NCBI GenBank assembly: GCA_963573385.1
Contig: CAUYLG010017828.1
Coordinates: 1-64,000 of the forward strand
DNA: 64,000 bases
From: Cacajao melanocephalus
Lineage: Eukaryota > Chordata > Mammalia > Primates > Pitheciidae
Direction of reading: 5' to 3'
Shown: piece after piece, positions 38,463-51,000 of the stretch
How the letters are laid out: each line of letters opens with the position of its first letter
Position numbering within the stretch: the stretch's first letter is position 1
The notes under the pieces: generated by a model
Databases searched by the model: none
Seen by the model: only the letters and a program-made list of their open reading frames with translations
Told to the model about the DNA's origin: nothing
Made by a program: the position numbers and the translations under genes

Positions 38463-38935
38463 GTCGGCATCATCCTTAATTCCATACTCTGCTTCCATGT
38501 GTACACATTATTTAGCTCCCACTTATGAGTGAGAGGTGCAGTATTTGTCTGTTCTGTGTCTGAGTTGTTTCACTTAAGATAATGACCTCTAATTCCATCA
38601 ATGTTGCTGCAAAAGACATGATTTTATTCTTTTTCATGGCTGAATAGTATTCCATTGTGTATATGCACATTTATTTTATCCAGTCCTCCATTGTTGGACA
38701 GTTAGGTTGATTCCATATCTTTGCTATTGTGAATAGTGCTACAATAAACATACATGTGTCTTTTCGATGAAGCATGCATTTATCTTTTTGATATAATGAA
38801 TTCTGTTCCTTTGGATAGATACCCAGTAGTGGGATTGCTAGATCACCTGGTAGTTCTATTTCTGGTTCACTGAGAAGTCTTCATACTGATTTCCATAGAG
38901 GTTGTACAAATTTACATCCCTACCAACTGATTTTT
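38463..38935 (-). mobile_element. L1 3' region, antisense, part 2
   Basis: 'gtgtacacattatttagctc', 'aaaagacatgattttattct', 'ggctgaatagtattccattg' and 'gatacccagtagtgggattg' continue the interrupted L1. It ends near 'catccctaccaactg'. Confidence 0.92.
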
Positions 38936-38939
38936 TTTT

Positions 38940-39335
38940 AATATGAAAGAATGGCCTAGAGAATATGCCCCTCATTAATATCCTGCTTTTACCTATCTAC
39001 TGCAGAATGACTTTAGGAGATAGAGATATTTACCAATTTCATTCTAAAGACAAATTGAATGTTGAAATTTCTGTGTGAGAGGCACAGAGGATTCAGATGT
39101 GTATGAACAAGGGCAAGAGCTCTAGGCACTTGTAAAGCTAGAATTGGAAATACCAGATAAAATACATTTCTAGTAGTACCACCAGCATATATTCCACTGA
39201 ACTGGCTTTGTGATCATCATTAATATCTACTTTTTAAAACTAATGAAAAAGGTTCATATCAAATATACTTTAAGGTATAAAAAGCAAATGATTTACAGGT
39301 AAAGCTGTTTTCTTTAGCATTTTAATTTCAAAACA
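38940..39335. other. no gene seen
   Basis: Unassigned AT-rich sequence. Confidence 0.5.
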
Positions 39336-39339
39336 TAAA

Positions 39340-39570
39340 AATAGTTACCATTTATTAGGCTTTTATACTGTACCAGACACTGTGTTAGTCACATTTCAAA
39401 AATCCTCATGTAGCGTTCACAATAATTCTGTAGGGTGAGAAATAGTCTTACTGTAGTAAGACTGTTGAATAAACGAAACTTCTGAGCCCTGGAGTTTAAC
39501 TTGCCCAAAGTTAGTGACAGGACTAGGACTTGTACCTGAACCATCGCACTCCATATCACACTGCTAGCAC
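39340..39570 (-). repeat. MIR, antisense
   Basis: 'accagacactgtgttagtca', 'taacttgcccaaagttagtg' and 'gacaggactaggacttgtac' follow the antisense core. AGTCTTAC-TGTA-GTAAGACT (39,444-39,463) is a perfect 8-bp hairpin inside it. Confidence 0.82.
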
Positions 39571-39597
39571 ACGCACCTGTCCTCTTATTCCTGGCTC

Positions 39598-39676
39598 CTA
39601 TTATTTCCCTTTTTTATTTCCTTTCCCTTCCTCCCACAACCTCTTTTACCCCATTTCTTTTCTTTCTTTTTTACTT
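39598..39676. repeat. pyrimidine-rich tract
   Basis: Roughly 80 bp of nearly uninterrupted C and T on the plus strand, ending in (TTTC)n-like units. Confidence 0.8.
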
Positions 39677-39749
39677 TGTTAATTACACAACTAATACATT
39701 CTTATCAGAACAATTCGTGTAGCACAAAAGGATATAAAGTAAAGAGATT

Positions 39750-40053
39750 GGGTTTAAGTGATAGCTCTTGCCTATAATCCCAGGACTTTGGAAGGCCAAG
39801 GCAGGCAGATCGCTTGAGTCCAATTTGTGACCAGCCTGGGCAACATGGTGAAACCCTGTCTCTTCAAAAAAATACAAAAAAATTAGCCAGATGTGGTGGT
39901 GAACACCTGTAGCCTCAGCTACTCCAGGGCCTGAGGTGGGAAGATTCATTGACCCCAGGAGGTGGAGGCTGCACCAGTGTGCTGAGATGGCACCATTGCA
40001 CTCCAGCCTGGGTGACAGAGCGACACCCTGTCTCTCTCAAAAAAAAAAAAAAG
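39750..40053 (+). mobile_element. Alu, sense, AluJ-like
   Basis: A full but diverged dimer. The left arm has 'gatcgcttgagtcca' and 'gaccagcctgggcaacatgg', typical of AluJ. It ends in an A14 run. Confidence 0.94.
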
Positions 40054-40069
40054 TGTAAGTAGCCTTTAT

Positions 40070-40340
40070 CCAGACTATTAACATACTCCGTTCTATTATG
40101 TGCCTTTTATGTATATATTTGTGATATATATGCATACAGAAATAATGTATGTATATAATAGATAATCTTCCATGGCAGTGCACACACTTCTGCCTGTTAT
40201 TTTTGACAGCTGCATGATGTGTTCCATACTATAGCTGAACTTTAATTTGTGGAGCCATTCTCTATTGATTATTCTGTTCACTTTGGCATCTTTCTCTTTG
40301 TTGCTGTTTATATTACTTTGCCTAAAGAGCATCTGGTGTT
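40070..40340 (-). repeat. possible old L1 3' sequence, antisense
   Basis: 'gacagctgcatgatgtgttc' followed by 'gtggagccattctctattga' loosely follows the antisense old-L1 pattern seen at 13.25 kb. The match is weak. Confidence 0.4.
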
Positions 40341-41175
40341 TGCCTTACCTACACTAATTGAGATGATTGAAGTATATCTATCTAGTTTCAGTTTTCAAAA
40401 AGCAATAGTTACGTTTTTTCTGTATTTTATTGAGTCTAATTTCTTGAAGAATATTTTGTTTTTACAACGTGAGGTCTTGTGAGTCTTTTCTATAAACTTT
40501 TTGAAAAATCTGTCATCTTCCTTTCTCAGTTGTCAACAGAGATTATATTTTAAACGTCAGTACTGATTAAAGTCACTTTTTTAGGGATTAGCTATTTCAA
40601 TAAAATGTTTTCAATTAACACATAAAGACAATTTAATAGTAGATTCTTCATTGGTCTTAAGACTGTAAAATCTTGTGTATTGTTAAATGCATATAGTGAA
40701 AAAATTTGAACCACAAACTGTCAACAAGTAGTTTATAATTTTTCCAGTAGGAATTAAGGTCACTAGCATAATTCCTGGCATCGTATTTGTAATTTATTTA
40801 AGTAAAAAATACAGTCTACCATAATTACTGATATATTGGTTAATTGTGCTTTTTATACTGTAGTAATTCTTATGTTAGACTATCTTTGCTATCTTTCTTT
40901 AGATAACTGACTTTTCTAAAATACAACAGGAGTTGTCAGTATACAGTATTTACTTGAATACAGTAGATGCTGATAAATATCAAGTGAATGAAAGGATGTA
41001 TGGAAGGGAGAGGGAAAATTGAGGAAGTTATAATTTGTTAATACAACAGTGATAGTAGTTATATTAAAATATGAAGAATAAAAAATACCATATCTAGCTA
41101 GCAAAAGTATCTCTTACAAAGCAAGAAGAAAACCTACCATGTGATCTTTTGTTCTAAGCAGGTGTGAATAAAAGA
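40341..41175. other. no gene seen
   Basis: Unassigned AT-rich sequence. Short frames at 40,249-40,482 and 40,916-41,104 have no recognisable domain. Confidence 0.5.
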
Positions 41176-41179
41176 GGGA

Positions 41180-41395
41180 CTCTGTGGCAAGGTAGCAAAA
41201 GCATAGGCTCCTTCTAATCCCTTCCAGCCATTTCCTAGCAGTGAAACCCTATTTTACCTTTCCTCATACACAGTATGAGTGGTGAAACCTCTGTGACAAT
41301 ATTCCAGTATAACCAAAAGATGATTCATCTATCCACAACACGCAGAGTGGGTCTTAACAAATGGTGGTTGCTATTGTGTTGCCGTTAAAGCTGCT
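41180..41395 (+). repeat. possible MIR, sense
   Basis: 'gcaaggtagcaaaagcatag' at the start and 'ctcatacacagtatgagtgg' further on loosely fit sense MIR. Divergence is high. Confidence 0.4.
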
Positions 41396-41689
41396 ACTCT
41401 GGCTTACAGGGTTTTTAGCTTGTTTTCTCTCACTCTTGCTCGTTCTCTCTCTTTTTTTTTAATAGAAATAGCTTAGTGTAATGATTTTTTTCATAGTTTA
41501 TAATTGAATGAGAAAATAAAATGAGTTTTTTGGATTCCAGCACTGATTAACAATATTGACATAATTAAAATTTTCAAATCCTTGTTCATTGGCTGTGATA
41601 CAGTAAGAATTTAGTTAAATCCTGAGCCAACCTGTCCTATTGCCTTTAGAAGGGAATATGCCTCCTGCCAGCCATAATTCCTTCCCTGC

Positions 41690-42310
41690 CCTTCTGTAGA
41701 GATCTCTTCCCCATTGACTCTATGCTGCACTTCCAATACTAGGAACCTCTGTTCAGATTTTACTTCACTTCTTGGTAGCATTCAGCATCGTTGGGCCTTG
41801 ACATCATTTTTTCCTGACTTCTGTGACATCATACCCTTCTGGGTTTCGTACTGCTTTCAGGACCATTCCTTTCCTGATCCTTTTCTCACTACTTCAATCC
41901 TATTGGTCTCTCATTCAGACCAGTCTCCCATACTAGTGTGGCTATTTTTCAAATATGTCGGCAGTACTTATTTTGCAAGATCTTATGTGTTCCTACCTCA
42001 GGGTCTTAACACTGACCTTTTCCTCTGCCTGGCTTTTTGTTCCTTTTTTGCTCATGTCTCATCTTTTGAATGATGCTTGTCCTGACCCCTGTGTAATTTC
42101 ACCACCCTGGCCACACTCCTGAGCCACATTCTGCTTTTTCTTTCGTAGCGCTTACCACCTTCTAAATTACTACATCGTTTACTTATTATGATTATGTTTG
42201 CTCTTGTCTTCTCTGATAGAAGCTCCCTGAAGACAATGATTTGTTTTTCCCACAGATACACCAGGCATAGGACTAGGCACATAGTTGGCATTGTTGAAGT
42301 CATAGGGTCT
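41690..42310 (+). repeat. L2 3' end, sense (first of two)
   Basis: 'cctcagggtcttaacactga', 'ttcctctgcctggctttttg', 'cgtagcgcttaccaccttct' and 'ggactaggcacatagttggc' follow the L2 3' end to its terminus. The 119-codon plus frame at 41,714-42,073 lies in this C/T-rich sequence and is not a gene. Confidence 0.78.
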
Positions 42311-42320
42311 ATCTGGTGCT

Positions 42321-42340
42321 GTGTGTGTGTGTGTGTGTGT
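42321..42340. repeat. (GT)10 microsatellite
   Basis: A perfect GT run between two L2 copies. Confidence 0.97.
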
Positions 42341-42429
42341 TTTTAAGCTACCTCATTTACTTCCAAGGCTCTCTGTACACCATACACCAGTCACTCACCC
42401 ATAAATCTTCATCTCGGCCTCTTTCCTGA

Positions 42430-43250
42430 TCTCCAATATACTGACCTCTACATATAGGGTCTAATGTATACAGTCAGAAAAACAACTTGGGCGCCTTTGC
42501 AGCCATCCTTAATTTTTCTCTTTCACTTACCATCACCCCACTTCCCTCCAATCTATCATCAGTAAGCCCTGTTGACACTCCCCTCCAAAACGTTATCCCA
42601 AATCTGCTCACTCCTCTCCATCTCTGCCGCACCTCCCATCTGTGCCAGCGTAATCTTTCACTCAGACAACCGCAGCAGCCTTTTTGCTTTTCCCCTGCTT
42701 CTCTTGACCCTTTACAATCTATTCTCCATACTAGCTAGATTCATTATCTTAAAATATAAAAATGTAATTCAGATCCTCTCAGTGTCTTCCAGTGGTTTTC
42801 CATAGCACTTAGAATAAAATCCAAAGTTCATTATCTGTCTTATAAATCTAACCCTAGTTGACTTTTCTGCTTATATTAACTGTTTACCTCTCACCCTACC
42901 ATACTCTAGTCACAGAGGCCTTCTTTCCTCTCTGTAAGATATGCTAGGCTTAGAGCCTTTAAACTAACTGTCCACTCTCTCTATTGGGATTTCTTTTCCC
43001 CCTTTTGTGACTTTAAGTCAGTGCTTAACTGTTGCCCCCTCAGGGCTTTTCCTCACAATCCATTCACTGAGTCATTGAACCTATCTTAGTTCTTTGCATA
43101 ACCTTTTATACTATCTGATGTAATCTTTTGTTTATTGAGTTTCTTATTCGTGAGAGCATAGACCTTTTTACTGCTGTTATACGTAATACACAGAACAGTG
43201 TCTGGCACATAGTTAATACTTAGTAAATATTTGTGGAATGAATGATTGCA
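42430..43250 (+). repeat. L2 ORF2 end and 3' UTR, sense (second of two), about 0.8 kb
   Basis: 'gcagccatccttaatttttc', 'atcatcagtaagccctgttg', 'gcacttagaataaaatccaa', 'cccctcagggcttttcctca' and 'cagtgtctggcacatagtta' follow L2 from the end of ORF2 to the terminal 'aatgaatga'-like end. Plus frames at 42,487-42,738 and 42,572-42,805 are decayed ORF2 sequence. Confidence 0.87.
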
Positions 43251-43254
43251 TGAA

Positions 43255-44420
43255 TGAAGAAAGGGAGCAGATTTTTCTTCTAACAAATCTTATAATACTT
43301 AAGATAATATTAACTATCTGATTAACAATGTCCTTAAGCAGAGTGGGGAAAAAAAGTGGCTTTTCTGATTTTGGGGAAAGGAGCACTAAGAAATATTTAT
43401 TTTTCTGTCTTTTAGCAGAATGCAGGAATAGTTATACCCTATCCCCATTTTTTTATTTACATAGTAAAATATTTAAAACAAAATTTTCTATAAGACCATT
43501 ATTCAACAAGATTATTTCATGTATGCTTTTTTTTTTGTTTTTCTAGCAAAACATGACAGATTTTCTTAATAGTCTAAACATTGTCTAAAAGACAGCTTGA
43601 ATGCCAAAATAATGTATAATTAGGTCTATTCATTATCTTGCCAGATGCTAAGGATTTATCACTGCCGTAAAAGTCACTGGATCATTAAGTTTATTTTATA
43701 GAAATATGTTTTAAAATTTACAATTCTTTTTTGTAGGATGGTAGCAAATTATTATGCAGAATTTATACCTCTGCCCAAGACTCTTGCAAATATATGCTCC
43801 TGATTTTGTAGAGATCTTCCTAAAGATTGAATATCTAAAAATCAAAATGGTTTTTTTCTTTTTTGAAAAAATGCCTTCTGTAGATATCTGGGTGAGAAAG
43901 CAATAAAATATAAATAAAAATCTTTTATCAACGACATCTAGTGTTAGTACTTCATGACTGATTGTCAGTGTGTTGTACTGAAAAGTGTTAGTGGTTTGTC
44001 CCAAAGAATGAATTGGTGGCAGTGATGGCAGCACCTATTTCTAACTTGTAGTTTGTTTCTCATTTTCAAGATCCTGTTGCTTCTCACTGGTTTTTCTTTC
44101 CAAATGGTTGGTTAAAATTCAGACTTGTTTCATGAATACATGACAGTGTGATCTTAGGAGCCTGCAGTTGCTCGGTATCCAACCACGCTTAACCAAGTTT
44201 GATGTAAATATTTGTGCTGCAAGATACACTTTGTTGAGATATTGAGTCCCAGTAAAAAGTAGCATTAAACCTGATGACCACAGAAGCCATGGAGGGAAAG
44301 CACATTCTAAGACTTGAGCTTTTTTTCTGAAGCTGTTGTGTAACTGATTCTATATTTTATTCTCTAAGTTAGGTGAAATCTCAAACTTTTTGAAAAGGGT
44401 CATAGTTAAAATCATTTTTA
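43255..44420. other. no gene seen
   Basis: Unassigned AT-rich sequence. The minus frame at 43,711-44,034 (107 codons) begins in Leu/Pro-rich sequence and ends in Lys-rich sequence, with no family I recognise. Confidence 0.5.
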
Positions 44421-44424
44421 TCCC

Positions 44425-44895
44425 ATAAAAGAAGGAAATCATGTCATTTGCAGCAACATGGATGGAACTGGAGGTCGGTAAGTGAAATAAGCCAGGCACA
44501 GAAAGACAAATAGTACACGTTCTCATTCTTAAGTGGAAGCTAAAAAAAAATGAGGTAGACAGTAGATTGATGACAGTATGGGGGAAAGGGGAGCTGGAGA
44601 AAGGTTGGTTAGTGGGTACAAACATACAGTTAGATGGAAGGAATAGGCTCAAATGTTTGATAGCAGAGTAGGGTGACTATAGTTAACAACAATGTATTAA
44701 ATGCATTTCAAAATACCTAGAAGAGAGGACCTAAAATGTTCCCAACACAAATAAATGATTAGTACTTGTGGTGATAGATCCCCCAAATACCCTGACTTGA
44801 TCATTACACTTTCCATGCATGCAACAAAGTATCACTTGTCCCCTTTAAATATATATAAATATTATGTATCAATAAAAAAATTTAAAATATTAAAA
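44425..44895 (+). mobile_element. L1 3' UTR, sense, intermediate age
   Basis: 'gcagcaacatggatggaact', 'gtgaaataagccaggcacag', 'gggtgactatagttaacaac' and 'tattatgtatcaataaaaaa' run in L1 order to the polyadenylation end. Confidence 0.93.
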
Positions 44896-44899
44896 AATA

Positions 44900-45435
44900 T
44901 TTTTAATCCTTTATTCTTCCAGTTAAATAGATTTCCTTTTCATTTTTCCGGAGAGTAAAAGATTTAATGGAAGTCCCAGTATCTGTATGCAGGCCTGTGA
45001 CTAAGCTTCACTTCTTGGTCACTAATACTAACTGACAAAACAGCATATTGTAAACTGATTGTCTTTTTTATCCGGTAGCTTTCCTATTCTCCATAACAAA
45101 TGTTCCAAACTTTTGATTACTCACCTCAGAATGCTTGTCCCACTCTTCTTTTCATTCCTAGCAGATCATACCTTGGAGAAGAAAATAGAAACTATCAGGC
45201 ATGAACTTCATTAGCTTTTTCTTCCTCTTCAATTCAAATCTGTCTGTATCTTCATTCATTTTTCTTAACCCTTTCCTTGCTTGCTATTTCTGCTTTCCAA
45301 AACCAAGGAAGGAATTTTGACAAAAATGCCAAAAGAATTCACTGGGGAAAGGATCATCTTTTCAATAAATTATATTATGGTAATTAGCCATATGTAAACA
45401 TAAAAGAGTTTTAAAACCTTAGGCCCTTAATCATA
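44900..45435. other. no gene seen
   Basis: Unassigned AT-rich sequence between two sense L1 remnants. Confidence 0.5.
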
Positions 45436-45439
45436 ATCA

Positions 45440-46576
45440 TATTATACACAAAAATTGAATTACTGAATTAAATATAAAAACAAAAATTATAAAACTTCTA
45501 GAAAAAAGATTATTTGTGACATTGGGTCTGGCAAAGATTTCTTAGATGTAGTTAAAGATTTATAAAAGAAAAAAATTGATAAACTTCATCAACATTTAAA
45601 AATTTTGCTTCATCTATGTAAGACACTGAAGAGAATGAAAAAATAAGTCACAGACTAGAAAAAAGTATGGGCAAATGACATATTTGCCAAATAGCTCATA
45701 TCTAGAATATGTAAAGAACTTTACAACTCAACAATAAAAAGACAAACAGCTCAATTTTTTCAATGGGGGAAGAATTTAAATATATTTCAAAAGAGAATAT
45801 ACTCAAATGGCCAGTGAACACATGAAAAGATGTTCAGCATCATTAGATGTTAGTGAATTGCAAATTAAAACCACACTGAGGAACCCACTGGAGTGGCTTT
45901 TATCAAAGACTATCATTATCACGTATTGTGGAGGATGTGGAGAAACTCAAACTCTGTTACACTGGTAATAGAAATAGAAAATGTTACAGCCACTTTGGAA
46001 AGAGATTGGCAGTTTTTGGAAAAAATTAATTGAAATTTGACCAAGCAATTCTACTACTTATGTATCTTAAGAGGAATGAAAACATGTCCACACAAAGATT
46101 TGTACTAAAATGTTGATAATATTATTCATAACCCCCTAACAGTGCAGATGTCTGTCAACTACTATGAATGGATAGACAAAATGTATCTTATCTATACAAT
46201 AGAACTATGCAGCAATTAAAAGAAACAATTGACTGTTAAATGGTAGAGGATGACTGAACTTTAAAACCTCAGTGCTACCTAAAAGGAGCCAGACACAGAG
46301 ACTACACATTATACAACTCAATTTTTATGAATTTCCCAGAAAGGCAAATTGTAGAGACAAAACAAATCAGTGGTTGCCTAGGGCTGGTGGTGGACATGGA
46401 GATTGACTATAAATGGGACATGAGGGAATTTTTTTGTGGTGATAGAAATGTTATAAAACTGGATGTGGTAATAGTTGCACAACTCTGTAAATTCACTAAA
46501 AGTCACTGAACTGTATACTTAACCATAGGTGGGTTTAATGAAATGTGAATTATACCACAGTAAAACTAAATAAAAG
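45440..46576 (+). mobile_element. old L1 (L1M class), sense, about 1.1 kb
   Basis: It runs from the ORF2 C-terminal region ('aaaacttctagaaaaaagat', 'tgttcagcatcattagatgt') through 'ggaggatgtggagaaactca' and 'ctatgcagcaattaaaagaa' to a 3' end at 'gtgaattataccacagtaaa'. Many indels are present. The 60-codon frame at 46,327-46,509 lies in its 3' UTR. Confidence 0.92.
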
Positions 46577-46779
46577 CTGAGTTAGTACTACTTGCCTTGG
46601 GTTCATTACTTTTTGTTCATTCTTAATTATTCTCTTCACAGTTATTCCCCACTCTTCCCCTACCTCTTTCCATGTTTCTTTACTAATGAAAATTATTGTC
46701 AGTAGTTCTGCTTCACAAGTTCACTGCCTTTTAGATCACATTTAGACCATGGGTTTCTATCACCACAAAAAAATTCCAA

Positions 46780-46965
46780 AATCTGGGTTCAGATTTCAAC
46801 TCTGTTAATTTATCCGTGTGACACTGGATAAGCCTCCGAGTCTCTGTATCCAGATTTATATACCAGCTAGAATATTAATAAGATCTATTACTTAAGGATT
46901 TGTGAATATTAAATGAGACCATATATTTGAAACATTCTATAAGTGCTCGCTGTCATTCATCCCCT
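46780..46965 (+). repeat. MIR, sense
   Basis: 'aatctgggttcagatttcaa', 'tatccgtgtgacactggata' and 'tgtgaatattaaatgagacc' with 'ataagtgctcgctgtcattc' follow the sense MIR order. Confidence 0.85.
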
Positions 46966-47415
46966 TAAAAAATGACTCATAAGTTGAAAGGCTGTGAACT
47001 AGTGAGTGAGCATCTAGAGCAGTGGCTCTTAACCAGAGGAACCTCAAAATTTAGGGAAGTTTTATAGACTGGCTTCACAGTGACAGGTCAGATTGAAGGT
47101 ATTTGGACCGATAGAGAGAGAGAGAGAGAGAGAGAGAGTGTGTTTAGGAAACATTATATCAGATTTTGCTGGTAGAGAAAGGGTAAATCAGTAAGTTAAA
47201 GAATAAGTGATATATCAAGATTTAGAAAAGAAGGCCTCTAGTTAAGTTTAAAGGATATATGTAATTACAAGATGATCTCAATTTTAAATCAGAACACTTA
47301 AGCTGGATGTGTAGGAGACAGGAAATTCATGTTAGAGAGCAATTTAGTGATAGGGAGGAATTCATAAAGTGAATTTGAAAAGAGAAGTACTATGCCACTG
47401 TGGCTGGAATTACTG
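46966..47415. other. no gene seen; (AG)13 microsatellite
   Basis: A perfect (AG)13 run at 47,113-47,138 lies just right of a MER-like 'cagtggctcttaacca' start at 47,020 that is too short to assign. The rest is unassigned. Confidence 0.6.
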
Positions 47416-47419
47416 CCTC

Positions 47420-48000
47420 TTTACCTGTTCTCATTTACCTGTTTTTGTAACTGTCTCTTTCTTAGAGTTGACTCCTTCACTCTTCTGTTATCCATGGTAT
47501 AGAACACTCCTTGCCATCTGCTTCCAGATTCCACCCCAGAATAATTAGTTTTTTATCTCTTTCTTTCTTCCCAATGTTGACGGCCTTCACTTTCTACTCT
47601 TCACACTGTAAATACCACAAGTTCTCCAGTCTCCACACCACCAGTTCCCAGATCCTCTGCTGTCCCACACTTCAGCCTTGACCTGGCTGTTTCCTCTTCT
47701 TTTTCTCTCCTGTCTACTCTAGATCCTTTGTATTCATCTGGGCATTTCAGAAAGTTCACACCTCTCACAAAGACCTTACTAATTTCCTTCCTTAGAATGC
47801 TTTCTTCTCTCTATACTCTCTAGAACACTAAAGCACCGATGTCTTTACCGTAATGCTTAGATTAGTTATATGTACTCTTGCCTCATCTTTCCTATCAGTT
47901 GAACTCTTTTAAAAACAAAGATAGTTGTACTCATTTTTGTTTCCATTGTGCATTGCATTGTACCATGACTCATATATAACATGTTCTCAAATAATATTAT
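47420..48000 (+). repeat. possible L2/CR1-type 3' region, sense
   Basis: A C/T-rich body followed by 'ttgaactcttttaaaaacaa' and 'tgtactcatttttgtttcca' has the shape of an L2/CR1 3' end. Identification is tentative. Confidence 0.45.
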
Positions 48001-48004
48001 AGAT

Positions 48005-51000
48005 CACAATTAGATTTTTTATTTGTTTCTTTTTAGTGAAGAATTTTCACTTTCTCAGGAATCACAGAGGTTTCTTTGAGTACTGTAGGTAACTTACTCT
48101 TCCTTCAGAACTACCCCCCCTCATACATACAGTATTTAGAGACACAAAACATATGCATATTGATACATTTTAATTTTTGTGACCTTTTGATAATCTTGTC
48201 CCAGGAAGGGCCTTATCTTAGCTGTTTCCATGGGATGACTATTTCCTATGTCTTCTTACCTTCCCACACCCTCCATGCTAGTAGGCAGCATGGTAGAGGA
48301 TTGTGAGGCTACTGTTCTCAAAAATGAGGCGTTTGTGTAGAAGGGTGATTTACAACAGGGAAGTAATAGAGGTGACCAGGAAGGGTTGCGAAGAAAAGAA
48401 AAGCACTAATTAGCGTATGGGCCCATTTAAATATGGGTCAGCCCCATTCCATCAGTGACGCCATCCTGAGCTTGGTGTATGTCAAGTGTTCAGACACTTC
48501 CTATTTTTGCTCACCTACCCTAGGTGAAATTGGGAGGTAGATGTGAGAGTTGTCTGGCTAGTGTTAGTGGGGCTATGCTAGATCTAGATTTATGGAGGAA
48601 GATTGAAATGGAGCAGAAGATAAACTTCTTGACCATATTTTCATCGTCCCAAAGTAATGGCCTTTGCAGCAATTTACTCAGCAAACTAGGTGAATTATGT
48701 ATTTGATGGCATAAGCGTGCGTACACATGCATACACAGAATATTTGGTTGATTTTTGTGGCATTTAAAAAAAAACTTTTTCTCAAAAATGCAACTTTTTA
48801 AAAAGATTGTTTTATAGGGTTATCAATATTTGGGTGATATTTGTTGCATAACATAAATCTATTATTTAATATATAAACAACAAATGAGAAAAAATTAGAT
48901 CACTGTAGTTTGAAGATAGCAAACATTTTAATAAATACATTGAACATTTCAGTTTATTAGTCTTTATTAATATTTCCAAAGGAGAAATTAAAATACTACT
49001 ACATAGTTTGCATATTATTTTACTTGGTGAACAGGCAAGAGGACAGAATAAGAGTTTGAAAAGTGAAATATGGATAGTTTTATAGTTCGCTTAATTTATC
49101 AGTGGTCCTATTTACATTTTGGGATCACATCCTGAATACTTTGCAACTTCTATTCATTCTAGCATTTTGGGATTCTTATGTTGACATAGTTAATTCTATA
49201 TTGAAACCTATGGATTTATTATTTAATAAACATGTAGAAATAATCATTTCCAGTTAAATGAACCACAAAAAAATTATGAAGTTAAAAACAAATCAGTTAT
49301 CATTTGGTGGTTCTGTATAGTTTATTGTCAGTTAATGATCTTTATTAAATTTGAAGCTTTCTGAGTTTATTTTGGAAGTAGGTCATCACATGCTGAGATG
49401 GAATACCAAGTCATTTAAATTAGATACTGAGCATGCTCATATAAAGTACTTACTCTTGGAGATTGCGGTGTGGTTCAGCTTTCTTCTAGTGGAAAGAGCA
49501 GAAAAGAGATCACGGTGTGCCTCTTTGTCATCATTCTGTCAGAAAGCATGTAATTTGTCTTTAGAAACCAGAAACCTGAGACAAAGGAAAGAACACAGAT
49601 TTTTAGGAAAAGGCTATTTGGTGAGTTAATTGGCTGTTTTATTCTATTTTGCTCTAATTGGTCAGTTATTCCTAGCTAGTCTGTATCTTTACTTATATCT
49701 GCTGCTTTTTTGTACTATGCTGAAGCTTTATGTAGCAAGCAACTTAGCTGAGATTGGGAGAAATTTGTTTCTGCAGTCTCAGTCTTACTCTTATGAAATA
49801 TTTCCATTACATTTCTGAGGTGACACGTTCATAAATTGGTATGATGATATTTTCTCATGTTCTCCACAAATTTTATTTCCTCACTTGTGCTGAATAATGC
49901 TGGCAGAATTGTGTGCCGAGGGACTTCAAGATTTGTCTTTTTGGATAATTTAGCATTTTTGTTCTTATATCTTAATAAAAAATTACAGTTTTTGATTTCA
50001 CATTTCTAAACTATATCTACCAAAGTAATAGATAAGATCCAGTTCGCATAAGACCAAAAATTCTTTAAAGAAAATGAGAAGGTGTATTACAGTAATATGT
50101 ACACATATTATTAAAAAGGTGGTTCAAATTGAAAGTTTGCTTTGTAATATAGTTGGTCGTTTAAACTACTCTAAAGTAAAATGAAATTGACATTTTCTAA
50201 AATATAAGGTGTTACAGTTATTTTGTATTCATATTTAGAATTCTATCTTTAGTTACTGAATTAGCTACAGAAGCGTTACCTGATAATAATTTTGCTGTTT
50301 TAGGCTATTACTTTCTCTGAGCTCATATTAGAGTGATCAATCAGAACATAATCTTATTTAAATGTTTTTTTTTTTTAATCCAAAGTGTTCATGTTTTACC
50401 ATGAAGTTAAAGGGGGGTGTTTTTGTACATTTTCTCTATATTATGCTCTTAAAATAATGTGTAATATTTAAAATCTATATGTTATTTCATGATAAACACA
50501 ATTTTGATTATATATTTATAATAGATAAACTTGGCAATCAAATATTCGGGGCCTTCTCCTGGAGATTAAAATAGTATTACTCTGCTGGAGATAAACCATT
50601 ATACTTTTCGAAGATTGAAAGAAAAAGCATAAAATTACCATATTTATTTCCTTCAGGGAAAATCATGTTTGTTAGTACACATAAATGTCAGGTAGGGAAT
50701 TTGAGGCATATAAGGTGCTTTAAAGAGTTCTAGAAAAATTATGTGGGGGGTGTGAGCAATAGGAAGAGACTGCTGAAAGCTTAGTACCTTCAAATGCCAG
50801 GCAATTATGTGAGGCTTTCCTGAAATATCTTTATTTTGTGAACTTCCCCCACTATGCCATTTTCCGGGATTGGCACATGTGAAGGAGGTAGGTGTATACT
50901 TAAGCTTATATATTCATGAAAAGGGAGTGTTAGCGTTTAGAGATGAGGACTGGGTGACAGGACTCAAGAAATCTATTCCCACTTCTTCATACTGACTCAC

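Noticed and set aside
41714..42073. 119-codon plus-strand frame with signal-like hydrophobic stretches
   Set aside because: It falls within a sense L2 3' region, and the Phe/Leu/Ser richness follows from its C/T-rich composition.
43711..44034. 107-codon minus-strand frame
   Set aside because: Compositionally mixed, with no motif and no start or splice context. Length is expected by chance in AT-rich DNA of this size.
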